Below, one piece after another: positions 32,094 to 38,877 of a DNA stretch of 38,877 bases. The first letter of the stretch is position 1; every line of letters begins with the position of its first letter. Location of the stretch: positions 1-38,877 of IMG/VR virus record IMGVR_UViG_3300010399_000057; one strand, written 5' to 3'. Made by a program: the position numbers and the translations under genes. The DNA is from a virus. The notes below the pieces were generated by a model. The model was not told where the DNA came from. It saw only the letters and a list, made by a program, of their open reading frames with translations, and made no database searches.

Positions 32094-32365
32094 CCGGACC
32101 TAATTGCCTCCCGTTTCCTGTGGGTCACCTGCACCAGCGTCACATTCACGATGGGCGGCTTCCAGTTGGCGAGCAAGCGCGCGATTGATTCAGGCTCGAG
32201 TGGGCCGTGACCCAATGGCTCAAGATCCCGGCGACCACGGTCGTACTCTGCGCGGCAGGCAATACACCAGTACTGACGGCGATCGGGCGATCTGGAACAG
32301 AAGTGGAAGGCCTCAATCGGCTTGTCCTGCCTGCACTTGCAACATTGTTTGGTTAGGCTATTCAT
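32090..32365 (-). CDS. Small zinc-ribbon protein
   Basis: A 91-residue protein with CCKCRQDKPIEAFHF and CIACRAEYDRGRR, i.e. two CxxC pairs binding one zinc, as in the N-terminal half of some phage HNH-like proteins; the HNH part is absent. It lies just before the small terminase. Possibly a DNA-binding packaging helper or a remnant of an HNH gene. Confidence 0.6.
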   Translation of the reverse strand: MNSLTKQCCKCRQDKPIEAFHFCSRSPDRRQYWCIACRAEYDRGRRDLEPLGHGPLEPESIARLLANWKPPIVNVTLVQVTHRKREAIRSG

Positions 32366-32395
32366 GCCTCACCTCGAAATCTTTGGCCAGAAGGC

Positions 32396-32665
32396 CTACT
32401 GCTTTTGAGGTTCCCCGCAATAACGGCACTTCGTAGCCTCCGCGCGGATAAGTTCCGCGCAGGCGTGGCATTTCTTCATCGCACCAGACTCGATTGCCGC
32501 GGCTTCGACCCGCTCCCGCTTGGACCCTGCGACCGCCAAGAACAACGCTGCAAGGAGCGGACTTATTACGATGGCGAGCAATCCCCACCACCCCGAACTC
32601 CGGCCTTTCGAACTCGCCCAAAGGCCGACGAGAACCACGCCCGCCATCCAGATTAAGACAATCAT
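32396..32665 (-). CDS. Membrane protein with C-terminal zinc ribbon
   Basis: An 89-residue protein: two hydrophobic segments (VLIWMAGVVLVGLWA, WWGLLAIVISPLLAALFLAV), then KKCHACAELIRAEATKCRYC, a CxxC-x10-CxxC zinc ribbon. This domain order is a widespread small bacterial and phage protein of unknown function. GGGGGA lies before ATG 32665. Confidence 0.65.
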   Translation of the reverse strand: MIVLIWMAGVVLVGLWASSKGRSSGWWGLLAIVISPLLAALFLAVAGSKRERVEAAAIESGAMKKCHACAELIRAEATKCRYCGEPQKQ

Positions 32666-32727
32666 TGATGTCCCCCGTAGCGCTCTTGCAGACGCTTTCG
32701 CCAGACGACATCATCTCATGGATACCT

Positions 32728-32871
32728 ATGAAAGCTTCGAAGAAAGCTCGCGACCGCTGGTCGCGCAATCCCCGCCGCCCCGCCTACAAAAAAATCGCCG
32801 GCTCGAAGTACTGGCTCGATGGCGATTCGAAGCCACGCGTTCCGGAAGGCGGGCCGAAGCGGAAGTCCTAG
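32728..32871 (+). CDS. Small basic protein on the opposite strand
   Basis: A 47-residue very basic protein (KASKKARDRWSRNPRRPAYK, then KYWLDGDSKPRVPEGGPK). Its stop overlaps the stop of the convergent leftward gene (CTAG). Composition and codon pattern look like coding, but the ribosome site is weak. Possibly a nucleic-acid-binding peptide; unproven. Confidence 0.4.
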   Translation: MKASKKARDRWSRNPRRPAYKKIAGSKYWLDGDSKPRVPEGGPKRKS

Positions 32872-33185
32872 ACGCATGAGCCCTCTCCAAGGTCCTTGAG
32901 CGCTTCTCGGACCCGATCCGATTTGTTCCTCGTGGCGCGACTTTTCCCGAGGGCCAGCGGAACGTAGGCAAGAGCTTCTGCAAAGGACTTTGCCGGCGCT
33001 CCGAGCCTGATACGGTCCGGACCATAAAGCTGATACTGAAGTTGGCCAGGATCCGCGATCACATCGTCTCCCGACCGGTATTTCCGGCATCGAAAACTTC
33101 CGCATTCAGTCTCCATAAAATGACTGTTGACTCTTATCCATTTCAGAGTCAGATCAGAGATAAGAGGCTCAGAAATCATTGCCAT
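32868..33185 (-). CDS. Hypothetical phage protein
   Basis: A 105-residue protein with FMETECGSFRCRKYRSGDD, YQLYGPDRIRLG and AKSFAEALAYVPLAL, a pattern of small phage proteins usually next to replication genes; function unknown. ATG 33185 or ATG 33116 could start it; neither has a clear ribosome site. Confidence 0.55.
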   Translation of the reverse strand: MAMISEPLISDLTLKWIRVNSHFMETECGSFRCRKYRSGDDVIADPGQLQYQLYGPDRIRLGAPAKSFAEALAYVPLALGKSRATRNKSDRVREALKDLGEGSCV

Positions 33186-33383
33186 GCCGTTTGGAGAGCA
33201 GACCTAGCCCCTAGGGCTTCAGTCCTTCACATGCCGCCCGGAGCCGCATGACCCGCCAGCCGTTCGACGCAAGGGCGCTAGCTTCGCCACCCTTCTGCCC
33301 CCTGTTTCAGCGTCTGGCCACAGTAGGGGTATCTCATCGCATCGCCGTGGTTGCATTTCTGTCCCCCGATGCGATGGTTCGCA

Positions 33384-34229
33384 TCAACTGAGCAGCTCTC
33401 TCATCCTCTCTACAACGACGTGCAGACCCATGGCCTGATGCAGGTCGTTGAAATCTGTTCCGACCTCATACGGCATAGTCCACTTGAGGCCCGTGCGCTT
33501 TGCGGTCTCTTCACCAGTTGCTGATTGGTCGTTGTCTGCTGCGACCACCGCGCGCGGATAACTCTCAGCGACATACTCGAGGTTCCCGGCGCTGAAGCAG
33601 ACTATGACGCTGTGGGGACCAGGAAGGCGCTGGAGCGCAGCTTCGATACTCAGGCCGGTCACATATCCCTCGCACAGGATCACGCGACGTGCATCAGCGG
33701 GCTTTGCTCCAATGCGGTACACCGCGCCCTTCGCCCGGCCGCCCGGCAAGAATTTCTTCTCGCCATTCGGTGCGATCATCTGGACGCTGATAACGCGCCC
33801 GTACTCGCAAATGTCCCGCATCGGTATGAGCAGTTGCTGGTCGTGCACTAGCCCCTTTCGATCTGGGAACCCCTTCCGCACCAGATACCCGTGCGAGCGG
33901 GTGACCGCACGGCTGATCAAATCGGAGGCCTTGACTGCCGCTGCGGACTGCCGCGCCCGCTGCTCGGCTGCAAAGGCAACCTCCCGAGTTCGGGCCTCTG
34001 CAAGCAACCTTGCAGAAGTCGCATCGTCGCGATGCGTATCGTCTTTCCACATCGCACTGAAATTGCTCGACCAGTCTCCATAGATAGCAAGTGTAGGCGT
34101 GATCACGCGACACCAGCCCGCCCGGTTGGACTTGCCCTTCCCTACCCCTGGAAAGCGCAGCCAGCGACCCTCGGTAATCCGGTGTGGTGGCGTCATGCCC
34201 GCGGCAGCGATAGCGTCAGCGAGCGTCAT
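33384..34229 (-). CDS. Toprim-domain primase-like protein
   Basis: A 281-residue protein with an N-terminal part (TPPHRITEGRWLRFPGVGKG, TPTLAIYGDW) typical of phage primases of the DUF7146/Toprim_3 group, and a C-terminal Toprim fold: VILCEGYVTGLSIEAAL with the catalytic Glu and AVVAADNDQSATGEE with the DxD. It would make primers or act on nucleic acid phosphodiester bonds with the helicase upstream. ATG 34229 overlaps the helicase stop (ATGA). Only the Toprim half is strongly recognisable. Confidence 0.8.
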   Translation of the reverse strand: MTLADAIAAAGMTPPHRITEGRWLRFPGVGKGKSNRAGWCRVITPTLAIYGDWSSNFSAMWKDDTHRDDATSARLLAEARTREVAFAAEQRARQSAAAVKASDLISRAVTRSHGYLVRKGFPDRKGLVHDQQLLIPMRDICEYGRVISVQMIAPNGEKKFLPGGRAKGAVYRIGAKPADARRVILCEGYVTGLSIEAALQRLPGPHSVIVCFSAGNLEYVAESYPRAVVAADNDQSATGEETAKRTGLKWTMPYEVGTDFNDLHQAMGLHVVVERMRELLS

Positions 34230-35746
34230 TGGCGCGCCCGGTTGTAGGCAATGCGCATCGACTTCAGTTTTCCGATGAGCGTCGGGCTTAACGCAACGAT
34301 TGGCGCTGTATCGAAAGAAAATGAAGGCGGTGGCTTCTTTCCGGTGATGTCCTGGTACTTGAACCAGCACCACCCTGCCTTCTTCTCCGTCTTCAGATTC
34401 GTGCGCGCGTACGTGCAGAGCTGCGCCCAAAGATCAGCTTCGTTTGCCGCGGCCTTCTTCTTCCCGATCATAATTTCCTGCATCTGCCCGGGCGTCGAAT
34501 CAATTAGGGTTTCTGATGGCTTCTCAAACCCGCAGGCAAGGCATCGCTTACGGAACGGCTTATGCTTGCATTGTGGGCATCCGGTCGGCTGCCAGTCATC
34601 GGGTTCCTCGCGGGCCTTCGAGTCCATCTTTTCCGCGGCCGACAGCTCTCCGAAGCCGTTGAAGTACACGTCGACGAAATCGTCATGAAACCGAATCGCG
34701 TTACCTGAATGATCGAGCAGGAGGCAATCCTGCTTGCCAGTTTCTGGCGAGGAACGAAGGCCGCGACCCCACATCTGGATGACTTCAGACAGCGACTTGC
34801 GCAAGGGGCGCGCATCGATAATGCACCCTACATCCTTGACGTCGAATCCCTTAGCGAGGGCCGACACCGAAACCAGAATCCGGATTGCCGAGTCAGCTTT
34901 GCTGAACTCTCGCACGAGATGAGCACGCTCATCATCCGGCGTCTCCGATGTATAGCAGGCCGCGCTGATGCCGATCTCGTTGAAGCGCCGGACGAGCTCC
35001 TCGCAGTATGCGATGTCAGCACCGAAGGCGATGGTCTTGCGTCCCTCAGCGTGCTTTACCCACTCGGCGACCACATCACCGACAATTGTCAGCTCGCGTT
35101 CAGCGGCCGACTTTGCAGTCCACTCCCCGCCAGACGTCTTCGCGCCCGCCATATCAGGCGTGACGCACGTTAAGATTCGCAACGGAACGAGGATGCCGTC
35201 ACGTGTCAACTCATCCATCGTCGCGGCGTTCACTACGTGCGAGTAGAGCGCGCCAAGACCCGGCGTGCAGGGCGTGGCCGTCAGCCCCAACACTGGGACT
35301 GACTTCTTTTCCAACAACTCCCTCGCCGCCATGTAAACGGTGTGCGCCTCGTCGAGCACGACGAGATCAGACTGGGGCCAGTAGCCACGCGCCTGGATCG
35401 TCTGGATGCTGGCGATCTGCAGAGGCATCGAAGTGTCGCGCCGCGGGTGATTCGCCTGCACGATCGCGTGATGCGTGAGACCAAGATCGTCCGCCACCTT
35501 GCTAGTCTGATTTATCAGCGCCGTTCGATCGCAAACAAACGTTGCCCGCTTGCCCTTCTTGAGCGATTCGTGGATCAGCATCATCGCCGTAATGGTTTTG
35601 CCCGAGCCGGTTGGCATGACGAGTACCTGCTGCCGATGACCAGCGCGGAACCCTTCGCGAAGAAGTTGAATGGCGCGAGTTTGGCATGCTCGCGGCTCCG
35701 GAATGGTGACACCAGAGAAATCGGGCTCGAACAAACAGCCGTTCAC
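34226..35746 (-). CDS. SF2 DNA helicase
   Basis: A 506-residue superfamily 2 helicase. Motif I MPTGSGKT, motif II DEAH, motif III LTATP, and motif VI QMWGRGLR are all present in order, with LVSVSALAKGFDVKDVG before VI. A C-terminal zinc ribbon (CPQCKHKPFRKRCLACGFE) follows. It unwinds DNA during phage replication or recombination and is coupled to the Toprim gene. GTG 35746 overlaps the ParB-like stop (GTGA). Confidence 0.9.
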   Translation of the reverse strand: MNGCLFEPDFSGVTIPEPRACQTRAIQLLREGFRAGHRQQVLVMPTGSGKTITAMMLIHESLKKGKRATFVCDRTALINQTSKVADDLGLTHHAIVQANHPRRDTSMPLQIASIQTIQARGYWPQSDLVVLDEAHTVYMAARELLEKKSVPVLGLTATPCTPGLGALYSHVVNAATMDELTRDGILVPLRILTCVTPDMAGAKTSGGEWTAKSAAERELTIVGDVVAEWVKHAEGRKTIAFGADIAYCEELVRRFNEIGISAACYTSETPDDERAHLVREFSKADSAIRILVSVSALAKGFDVKDVGCIIDARPLRKSLSEVIQMWGRGLRSSPETGKQDCLLLDHSGNAIRFHDDFVDVYFNGFGELSAAEKMDSKAREEPDDWQPTGCPQCKHKPFRKRCLACGFEKPSETLIDSTPGQMQEIMIGKKKAAANEADLWAQLCTYARTNLKTEKKAGWCWFKYQDITGKKPPPSFSFDTAPIVALSPTLIGKLKSMRIAYNRARQ

Positions 35747-36609
35747 GCCGCTTGCTCCATAATAGCGACGCGCTCATTGAGTGATTCGACTTGCTCGCGG
35801 AGCTTTGCGTTTTCTTTTTCGAGCTTCGTTGTCTTGCGCTGCTCGACCTGCAGCATCTTTGTGACAGCTTCCTTGCCGCGCATGTACCCGTCGCGAGTTG
35901 CTTCAAGAGTGCCGATAAGAGCGGCTTGCTGCTTCAACTGCGCATGTGCCGCGGCAAGCTTGTCGTCTGCGCGCATGACGGCATCGACACGCCTCGTGAG
36001 ATCAGCTTCAGCTGCCGCAATCGCTGCATCCTCATCGACATCATCGGGACGCTCTGGCTCATCAAGGGCTGAGGGCTCGGGTTTTTGCGTTGCAGCGTTC
36101 AACTGCTCCGATTTGGGGAGATCTACAACCGATGCGGCCTTCGAGACTGATAGCTCACCAGACTCGACAGCCTTCTGGAGAGCTACGCTCCCCTCGTTCA
36201 GAACCTTTCGGGCCGCCTGGACCGTACGACGACTAACGTTCGCGTCTGTGGCGGCTTCAATCTGCGAAACAGATGCGCAATTTTGCGCATCTGCCTTCTT
36301 CTGACCTTGCGAGAGATTTGCACGCCTCGCTGCCGCCATACCGAGTTGGCTGGCATTCAGGTGCCGTCTGGACGCATTGAGCGACCAGACGAAGGCCAAT
36401 GCGTCGGAATCTGACCCCCTGAACGTTCGGGTTTGTGGTTTGACCTTCGCCTTTTTACAGGCCAGGAAGCGATTACGACCATCGAGAATTTTGCCGCCAT
36501 ATACCCATATCCTTTCCCTCAATCCGTGTGTCTTGATGTCCTCCGCTAGCGCCTCAAATTCCGCGCCTTCGATCAGCGGAAAGATTTCTGAGTACGGGTG
36601 AAATTTCAT
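35743..36609 (-). CDS. ParB-like protein with HTH and coiled coil
   Basis: A 288-residue protein. Residues 1-60 form a ParB N-terminal/nuclease-like fold (EFEALAEDIKTHGLRERIWV, KILDGRNRFLACKKAKV). A helix-turn-helix follows (VSQIEAATDANVSRRTVQAA), and residues 200-285 are coiled coil. Phages use such proteins as regulators, plasmid-type partition proteins or replication initiators. No ParA is present. It leads the leftward replication genes. Confidence 0.75.
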   Translation of the reverse strand: MKFHPYSEIFPLIEGAEFEALAEDIKTHGLRERIWVYGGKILDGRNRFLACKKAKVKPQTRTFRGSDSDALAFVWSLNASRRHLNASQLGMAAARRANLSQGQKKADAQNCASVSQIEAATDANVSRRTVQAARKVLNEGSVALQKAVESGELSVSKAASVVDLPKSEQLNAATQKPEPSALDEPERPDDVDEDAAIAAAEADLTRRVDAVMRADDKLAAAHAQLKQQAALIGTLEATRDGYMRGKEAVTKMLQVEQRKTTKLEKENAKLREQVESLNERVAIMEQAA

Positions 36610-36830
36610 CGTGACAGCCCTTGTTCTTTTTCCATCCGTTCGATCTGTGCTGGCGATCGGCGCTTGATGAGCGCAGTCATCGCCGCGAATCCCGCCCGCG
36701 CGAAATCGGGATCACTCGACTCCACCGCAGCGAGATAAGCGGTAGCTATCTCACGCTCGAGTGCAGCGTCGAGTTCAGCCTGGCTGGGCTGTTTTAGCTC
36801 GAAAGTAACCGAGGCGCTCTCAGCGACCAT
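36606..36830 (-). CDS. Small protein leading the leftward operon
   Basis: A 74-residue mostly helical acidic protein (ELDAALEREIATAYLAAVES, FAAMTALIKRRSPAQ). ATG 36830 follows GTGAGG; ATG 36857 and GTG 36839 are alternatives. Its stop overlaps the ParB-like start (ATGA). Function unknown; it may be an early regulator. Confidence 0.5.
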   Translation of the reverse strand: MVAESASVTFELKQPSQAELDAALEREIATAYLAAVESSDPDFARAGFAAMTALIKRRSPAQIERMEKEQGLSR

Positions 36831-36906
36831 AGACCTCACCCATCTGCCCGCGCCCATCGAGGGGGCTGCGTGGCTAAAAATTCAACCTATGCGAAACTGA
36901 GGTCCA

Positions 36907-36942
36907 CGCTCGGCCTTCGGCTACCACACTTCCGGCCGAGCG
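36907..36942. promoter_or_regulatory. 9-bp inverted repeat in the divergent region
   Basis: CGCTCGGCC (36907-36915) and GGCCGAGCG (36934-36942) form a perfect inverted repeat with an 18-bp gap, between the leftward gene at 36830 and the rightward gene at 36960. It could be a protein site or an RNA hairpin upstream of the rightward gene's ribosome site. Confidence 0.4.
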
Positions 36943-36959
36943 CAGACTTGGAGAACAAA

Positions 36960-37145
36960 ATGGATAGTGAAATCACTGCGCTACTCCAGGCGTATGGAGC
37001 AGCGTTGGCCGCGATCTTTGCCACGCATCACGACCCTGAACGATTGCGATCAGCGTTCGAGACAATCGCGAATGAGTCTCCGGATCCGCATCCGATCTAT
37101 GCTCAGGCGCTGCAGACTTTGCGAGAGTCCATATCTGGATCGTGA
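36960..37145 (+). CDS. Small rightward early protein
   Basis: A 61-residue helical protein (ITALLQAYGAALAAIFATHH, RLRSAFETIANESPD). ATG 36960 has GGAG 6 nt upstream, better than the upstream GTG 36870, which would cross an inverted repeat. No family recognised. It diverges from the leftward replication operon. Confidence 0.6.
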   Translation: MDSEITALLQAYGAALAAIFATHHDPERLRSAFETIANESPDPHPIYAQALQTLRESISGS

Positions 37146-37413
37146 TAGCGCAGTTCTGTAGACGCACGAATGGTGCGCGTGACAACCAGTTCATGCGACG
37201 CGCCACCCGCGGCCAAGCTCTGGCACTGTCCGTTTTTCGGAGTTGCACCAAAGAAGGAGCAACTTTGACGTAACGTGTGTTAGTTTTCTGGAGCGAAGAA
37301 GAACAGCGCATCCGCATGAGGCTTCCCTGACCCTCTCCCGGACAGGAGTAGTGCGCACATCCGCCGATGGATAGGCACGGCTCGTTCGTGTCCATTTCAT
37401 GGAGAGATCGCCA

Positions 37414-37551
37414 ATGCAATTCCCGCTATATCCAGTACCTGTATGCGTTACGTCAGATGCGTTCTGTAAAGCCCGCACACCCTTAGACTTTTTAGTCATG
37501 AACGTTAAGTTGAGTCGCGAGGCTGACATTTGTCGGGGGGCGGCAGAATGA
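37414..37551 (+). CDS. Small hypothetical early protein
   Basis: A 45-residue protein (FPLYPVPVCVTSDAFCKART, then VKLSREADICRGAAE) with three cysteines. GGAG lies 9 nt before ATG 37414. It is convergent with the 71-residue XRE regulator. The 268 bp before it contain no gene I can support. A leftward frame over the same bases looks less protein-like. Confidence 0.45.
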   Translation: MQFPLYPVPVCVTSDAFCKARTPLDFLVMNVKLSREADICRGAAE

Positions 37552-37570
37552 AACGAGAAAGAACAAAAGG

Positions 37571-37786
37571 TCAGGCGCGCTTGCGCTTGCTGAAATCGGA
37601 CGACTTCGACTTATGCAGCTCATACAACCGAACCGCTGGGGTTCCGGTCGGCTCAGACGTCCTGCCTTGCTCAATGTCACTTACGGCCGAAGGCGACAGC
37701 CCAATCTCCTCGCCAATTTCAGCAAGCGTCATCTCGCCAAGTCGACGCAGGTCCGAGATGAATGAAGCGAAGGGATATGAAGTCAT
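37571..37786 (-). CDS. XRE-family HTH regulator (short)
   Basis: A 71-residue protein with one helix-turn-helix: ISDLRRLGEMTLAEIGEEIG, then LSPSAVSDIEQGRTS, typical of XRE/Cro-type repressors, and a short basic tail. It is transcribed leftward from a promoter whose spacer is an operator. The predicted start of transcription is within a base or two of ATG 37786, so the mRNA would be leaderless or nearly so. Confidence 0.8.
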   Translation of the reverse strand: MTSYPFASFISDLRRLGEMTLAEIGEEIGLSPSAVSDIEQGRTSEPTGTPAVRLYELHKSKSSDFSKRKRA

Positions 37787-37793
37787 GCCCCCG

Positions 37794-37823
37794 AGTCTAC
37801 GGCCTACCGTAGATTCACGTCAA
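37794..37823 (-). promoter_or_regulatory. Leftward promoter of the XRE gene
   Basis: TTGACG (37823-37818), an 18-bp spacer and TAGACT (37799-37794). The spacer contains the operator CTACGG-N4-CCGTAG and a second operator abuts the -35. The architecture is nearly superimposable on the rightward promoter at 38319. Confidence 0.65.
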
Positions 37824-37849
37824 CGGCTGCCCGTCACGGCTGTCCGTAA
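37797..37849. promoter_or_regulatory. Three operators between the divergent regulators
   Basis: Sites of the form YTACGG-N4-CCGTAR: a perfect inverted repeat at 37797-37812 (CTACGG/CCGTAG), a weaker one at 37821-37836 (CAACGG/CCGTCA) and one at 37834-37849 (TCACGG/CCGTAA). The first two centres are 24 bp apart. They overlap the leftward promoter and lie just before ATG 37860. Confidence 0.65.
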
Positions 37850-37859
37850 TAATTACGAC

Positions 37860-38264
37860 ATGCCACGCCCCCCTGAAATGCCGAAGAATCTCGACACAGT
37901 AGGGAAACGGGTGCGCTGGTGGCGCGAATTCAAGAAGATCAAGCGAGGCGCACTCGCGAAACGAGTCGGATACAGCTACAGCGGGCTCTCAGACTTGGAG
38001 TTGGATGAGTCCGGCGCAAGCGAGAAGCTTCATCTGATCGCGGCGGAATTGAAACTAAATCCGCACTACCTCGAAACCGGCGACGGAGAGCCAGAGGCTA
38101 CGCACCCGCAGGATCCGCCACCGCCTGATAACGAATGGCCATTCCCTTCTATTGCGCGCTCAAGACTGAAACGATTGAACAAGATCGAGCGCAGCTACCT
38201 CGAGACGGAACTGCTGAAGGCGCTCGCCGAGATCGAAGCTGAACGGCGTAATAAAGCCGGTTAA
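37860..38264 (+). CDS. XRE-type phage regulator, possible repressor
   Basis: A 134-residue protein. An HTH occupies residues 12-70 (RVRWWREFKKIKRGALAKRV, SYSGLSDLELDESG, LHLIAAELKLNPHYLETGDG). A proline-rich hinge (HPQDPPPPDN) leads to a helical C-terminus (SRLKRLNKIERSYLETELLK) that may dimerise. No LexA/CI-type autoproteolysis domain is visible. ATG 37860 lacks a ribosome site; TAATAAT at 37847-37853 would place transcription start at the ATG, i.e. a leaderless mRNA as for lambda cI. Role as repressor is inferred. Confidence 0.75.
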   Translation: MPRPPEMPKNLDTVGKRVRWWREFKKIKRGALAKRVGYSYSGLSDLELDESGASEKLHLIAAELKLNPHYLETGDGEPEATHPQDPPPPDNEWPFPSIARSRLKRLNKIERSYLETELLKALAEIEAERRNKAG

Positions 38265-38305
38265 CTGAGAGCGCGGTCACAAGCTGCCGTATAAGCGATT
38301 TTGAG

Positions 38306-38348
38306 TTACGGCACCCCGTTGACATCAAACTACGGCGTGCCGTAGTAT
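38306..38348 (+). promoter_or_regulatory. Rightward early promoter with two operators
   Basis: TTGACA (38319-38324), an 18-bp spacer and TAGTAT (38343-38348). One operator (TTACGG/CCGTTG, 38306-38321) overlaps the -35; another (CTACGG/CCGTAG, 38330-38345) fills the spacer and touches the -10. Centres are 24 bp apart. Binding of the regulator should block RNA polymerase directly. Confidence 0.75.
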
Positions 38349-38390
38349 CTCGCCATCAGCCCGATGTACCCGGGCCAGATGGGAGAGACG

Positions 38391-38807
38391 ATGAACCGCA
38401 CTGCGCTGACCTCGCTTCGAGGCCTCCCGCCAACGGAGAAGGCTGCTGGCGTCGCTCTCGATGCCGCCACCTGCTTCAGGGAGAACGACAATGATCGACG
38501 CGCTCAGGGAACTGGGCTGGTGCGCGCTATGCGCAATCCCGTTCGTGCTCACCGGATGGGCGCTCCTTCGGCGAAAGTCGAAGGACGACGAGGACGATTT
38601 GGACTTCTAGCGCTTCCCTTCGCACTCGCCCTCACGGGCTGTGCCGCAACCGGTGACTGGGTCGAATCGCACCCGCGCACCTCCACGTTCATCGCGGCGT
38701 CACTCGTCGCGTCTGCTGCTCTCAGCTTGGATAGCCGCGGCCACGGGCCGATCCAGCACGACATTACCAGCCAGCCGGTCGTGTGCGCGAGCGGGAGCTG
38801 TAAGTGA
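38391..38807 (+). CDS. Early-operon protein with lipoprotein-like segment
   Basis: A 138-residue frame whose ATG 38391 has GGGAG 5 nt upstream, the best ribosome site in this operon. From ATG 38556 the frame would instead make an 83-residue lipoprotein: basic n-region, LLALPFALALTGC with lipobox LTGC, then a small mature part. A signal peptide in the middle of a longer protein is unusual, so either the downstream start is used or two products exist. A separate 39-codon gene overlaps it in another frame. Function unknown. Confidence 0.5.
   Translation: MNRTALTSLRGLPPTEKAAGVALDAATCFRENDNDRRAQGTGLVRAMRNPVRAHRMGAPSAKVEGRRGRFGLLALPFALALTGCAATGDWVESHPRTSTFIAASLVASAALSLDSRGHGPIQHDITSQPVVCASGSCK
38491..38610 (+). 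CDS. Small single-pass membrane protein nested in another frame
   Basis: A 39-residue protein: IDALRELGWCALCAIPFVLT gives one membrane segment, followed by a highly charged tail (RRKSKDDEDDLDF). GGGAG lies 7 nt before ATG 38491. It overlaps the lipoprotein frame completely, so one of the two may be wrong or both may be made. Shape fits small phage early membrane peptides. Confidence 0.45.
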   Translation: MIDALRELGWCALCAIPFVLTGWALLRRKSKDDEDDLDF

Positions 38808-38877
38808 ACGAGCACGACGAACTCACCGACACGGGCGTGATCCGCTTTCAGCGGGCTGACGAGCTGGCGACCGCTCG
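38804..38877 (+). CDS. Partial early gene at the right edge
   Basis: Twenty-four codons (NEHDELTDTGVIRFQRADEL) from GTG 38804, which has GGGAG 6 nt upstream and overlaps the previous stop (GTGA). The gene runs off the edge. Joined to the left edge it stays open through position 307 in the same frame. No function recognisable. Confidence 0.6.
   Translation, partial: MNEHDELTDTGVIRFQRADELATA

Noticed and set aside
37170-37268. 32-codon rightward frame containing WHCPFFG
   Set aside because: No ribosome site and too short to support; left as possible but unproven.
37191-37529. 112-codon leftward frame
   Set aside because: No ribosome site and poor protein character; the rightward 45-codon frame with GGAG fits the region better.
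1-38877. CRISPR arrays, tRNA or rRNA genes, insertion sequences, integrase
   Set aside because: No spaced direct-repeat array, no cloverleaf or rRNA-like segment and no transposase or integrase motif was seen on reading both strands.

Overview
The window reads as an essentially complete genome of a tailed siphophage-type virus of a Gram-negative, fairly GC-rich proteobacterium. Evidence: a full set of packaging, head, tail, lysis and replication genes with almost no gaps, a nested Rz/Rz1 spanin pair (which needs an outer membrane), and no recognisable host gene, integrase, tRNA, rRNA or CRISPR array. I cannot name the host genus. The layout suits a circularly permuted genome. A rightward early operon runs off the right edge (38391-38877), an open frame continues across a right-to-left join, and the first left-edge gene (59-307) is also rightward and converges on the end of the leftward late operon.

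Leftward late operon, read right to left. Replication and partition-like genes come first: a small gene, a ParB-like protein, an SF2 helicase and a Toprim primase-like protein (36830-33384). Small zinc-ribbon and membrane proteins follow (33185-32090). Packaging and head: small and large terminase, a portal fused to a MuF-type domain, a protease with an in-frame nested scaffold, a decoration protein and the major capsid protein (32093-24867), closed by a strong intrinsic terminator (24826-24851). Then comes an accessory island of about 8.3 kb (24813-16534): two paralogous radical SAM/SPASM enzymes flanking a 62-residue protein, a roughly 1015-residue GT4-methyltransferase-GT2 fusion, several virion-accessory-like proteins, a secreted calcium-repeat protein and a LamG protein. 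Connector and tail genes follow: connector, tail completion, tail terminator, major tail protein, chaperones with a -1 frameshift, tape measure and tail tip (16531-5676). The lysis and membrane cassette ends the operon (5125-312); it contains a PAS-domain protein and an HNH-type endonuclease. One outlier, a rightward lipoprotein gene (5218-5607), looks like a moron.

Regulatory region (36831-38391). A leftward 71-residue XRE regulator and a rightward 134-residue XRE-type regulator diverge from a shared intergenic region. A rightward early promoter lies at 38319-38348. Both this promoter and the leftward one carry two operators of the form YTACGG-N4-CCGTAR, 24 bp apart, one touching the -35 and one filling the spacer. 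This looks like a lysogeny switch in a phage with no visible integrase.

The most interesting features are the radical SAM/glycosyltransferase island behind the capsid terminator, an imperfect duplication of an unusual translation-start module (GGAGG, small hairpin, ATAG) in front of two unrelated genes, frequent 11-14 nt spacing between GGAGG and start codons, a tail-tip gene whose N-terminal module appears split and repeated over several ORFs, and the duplicated dual-operator promoters.
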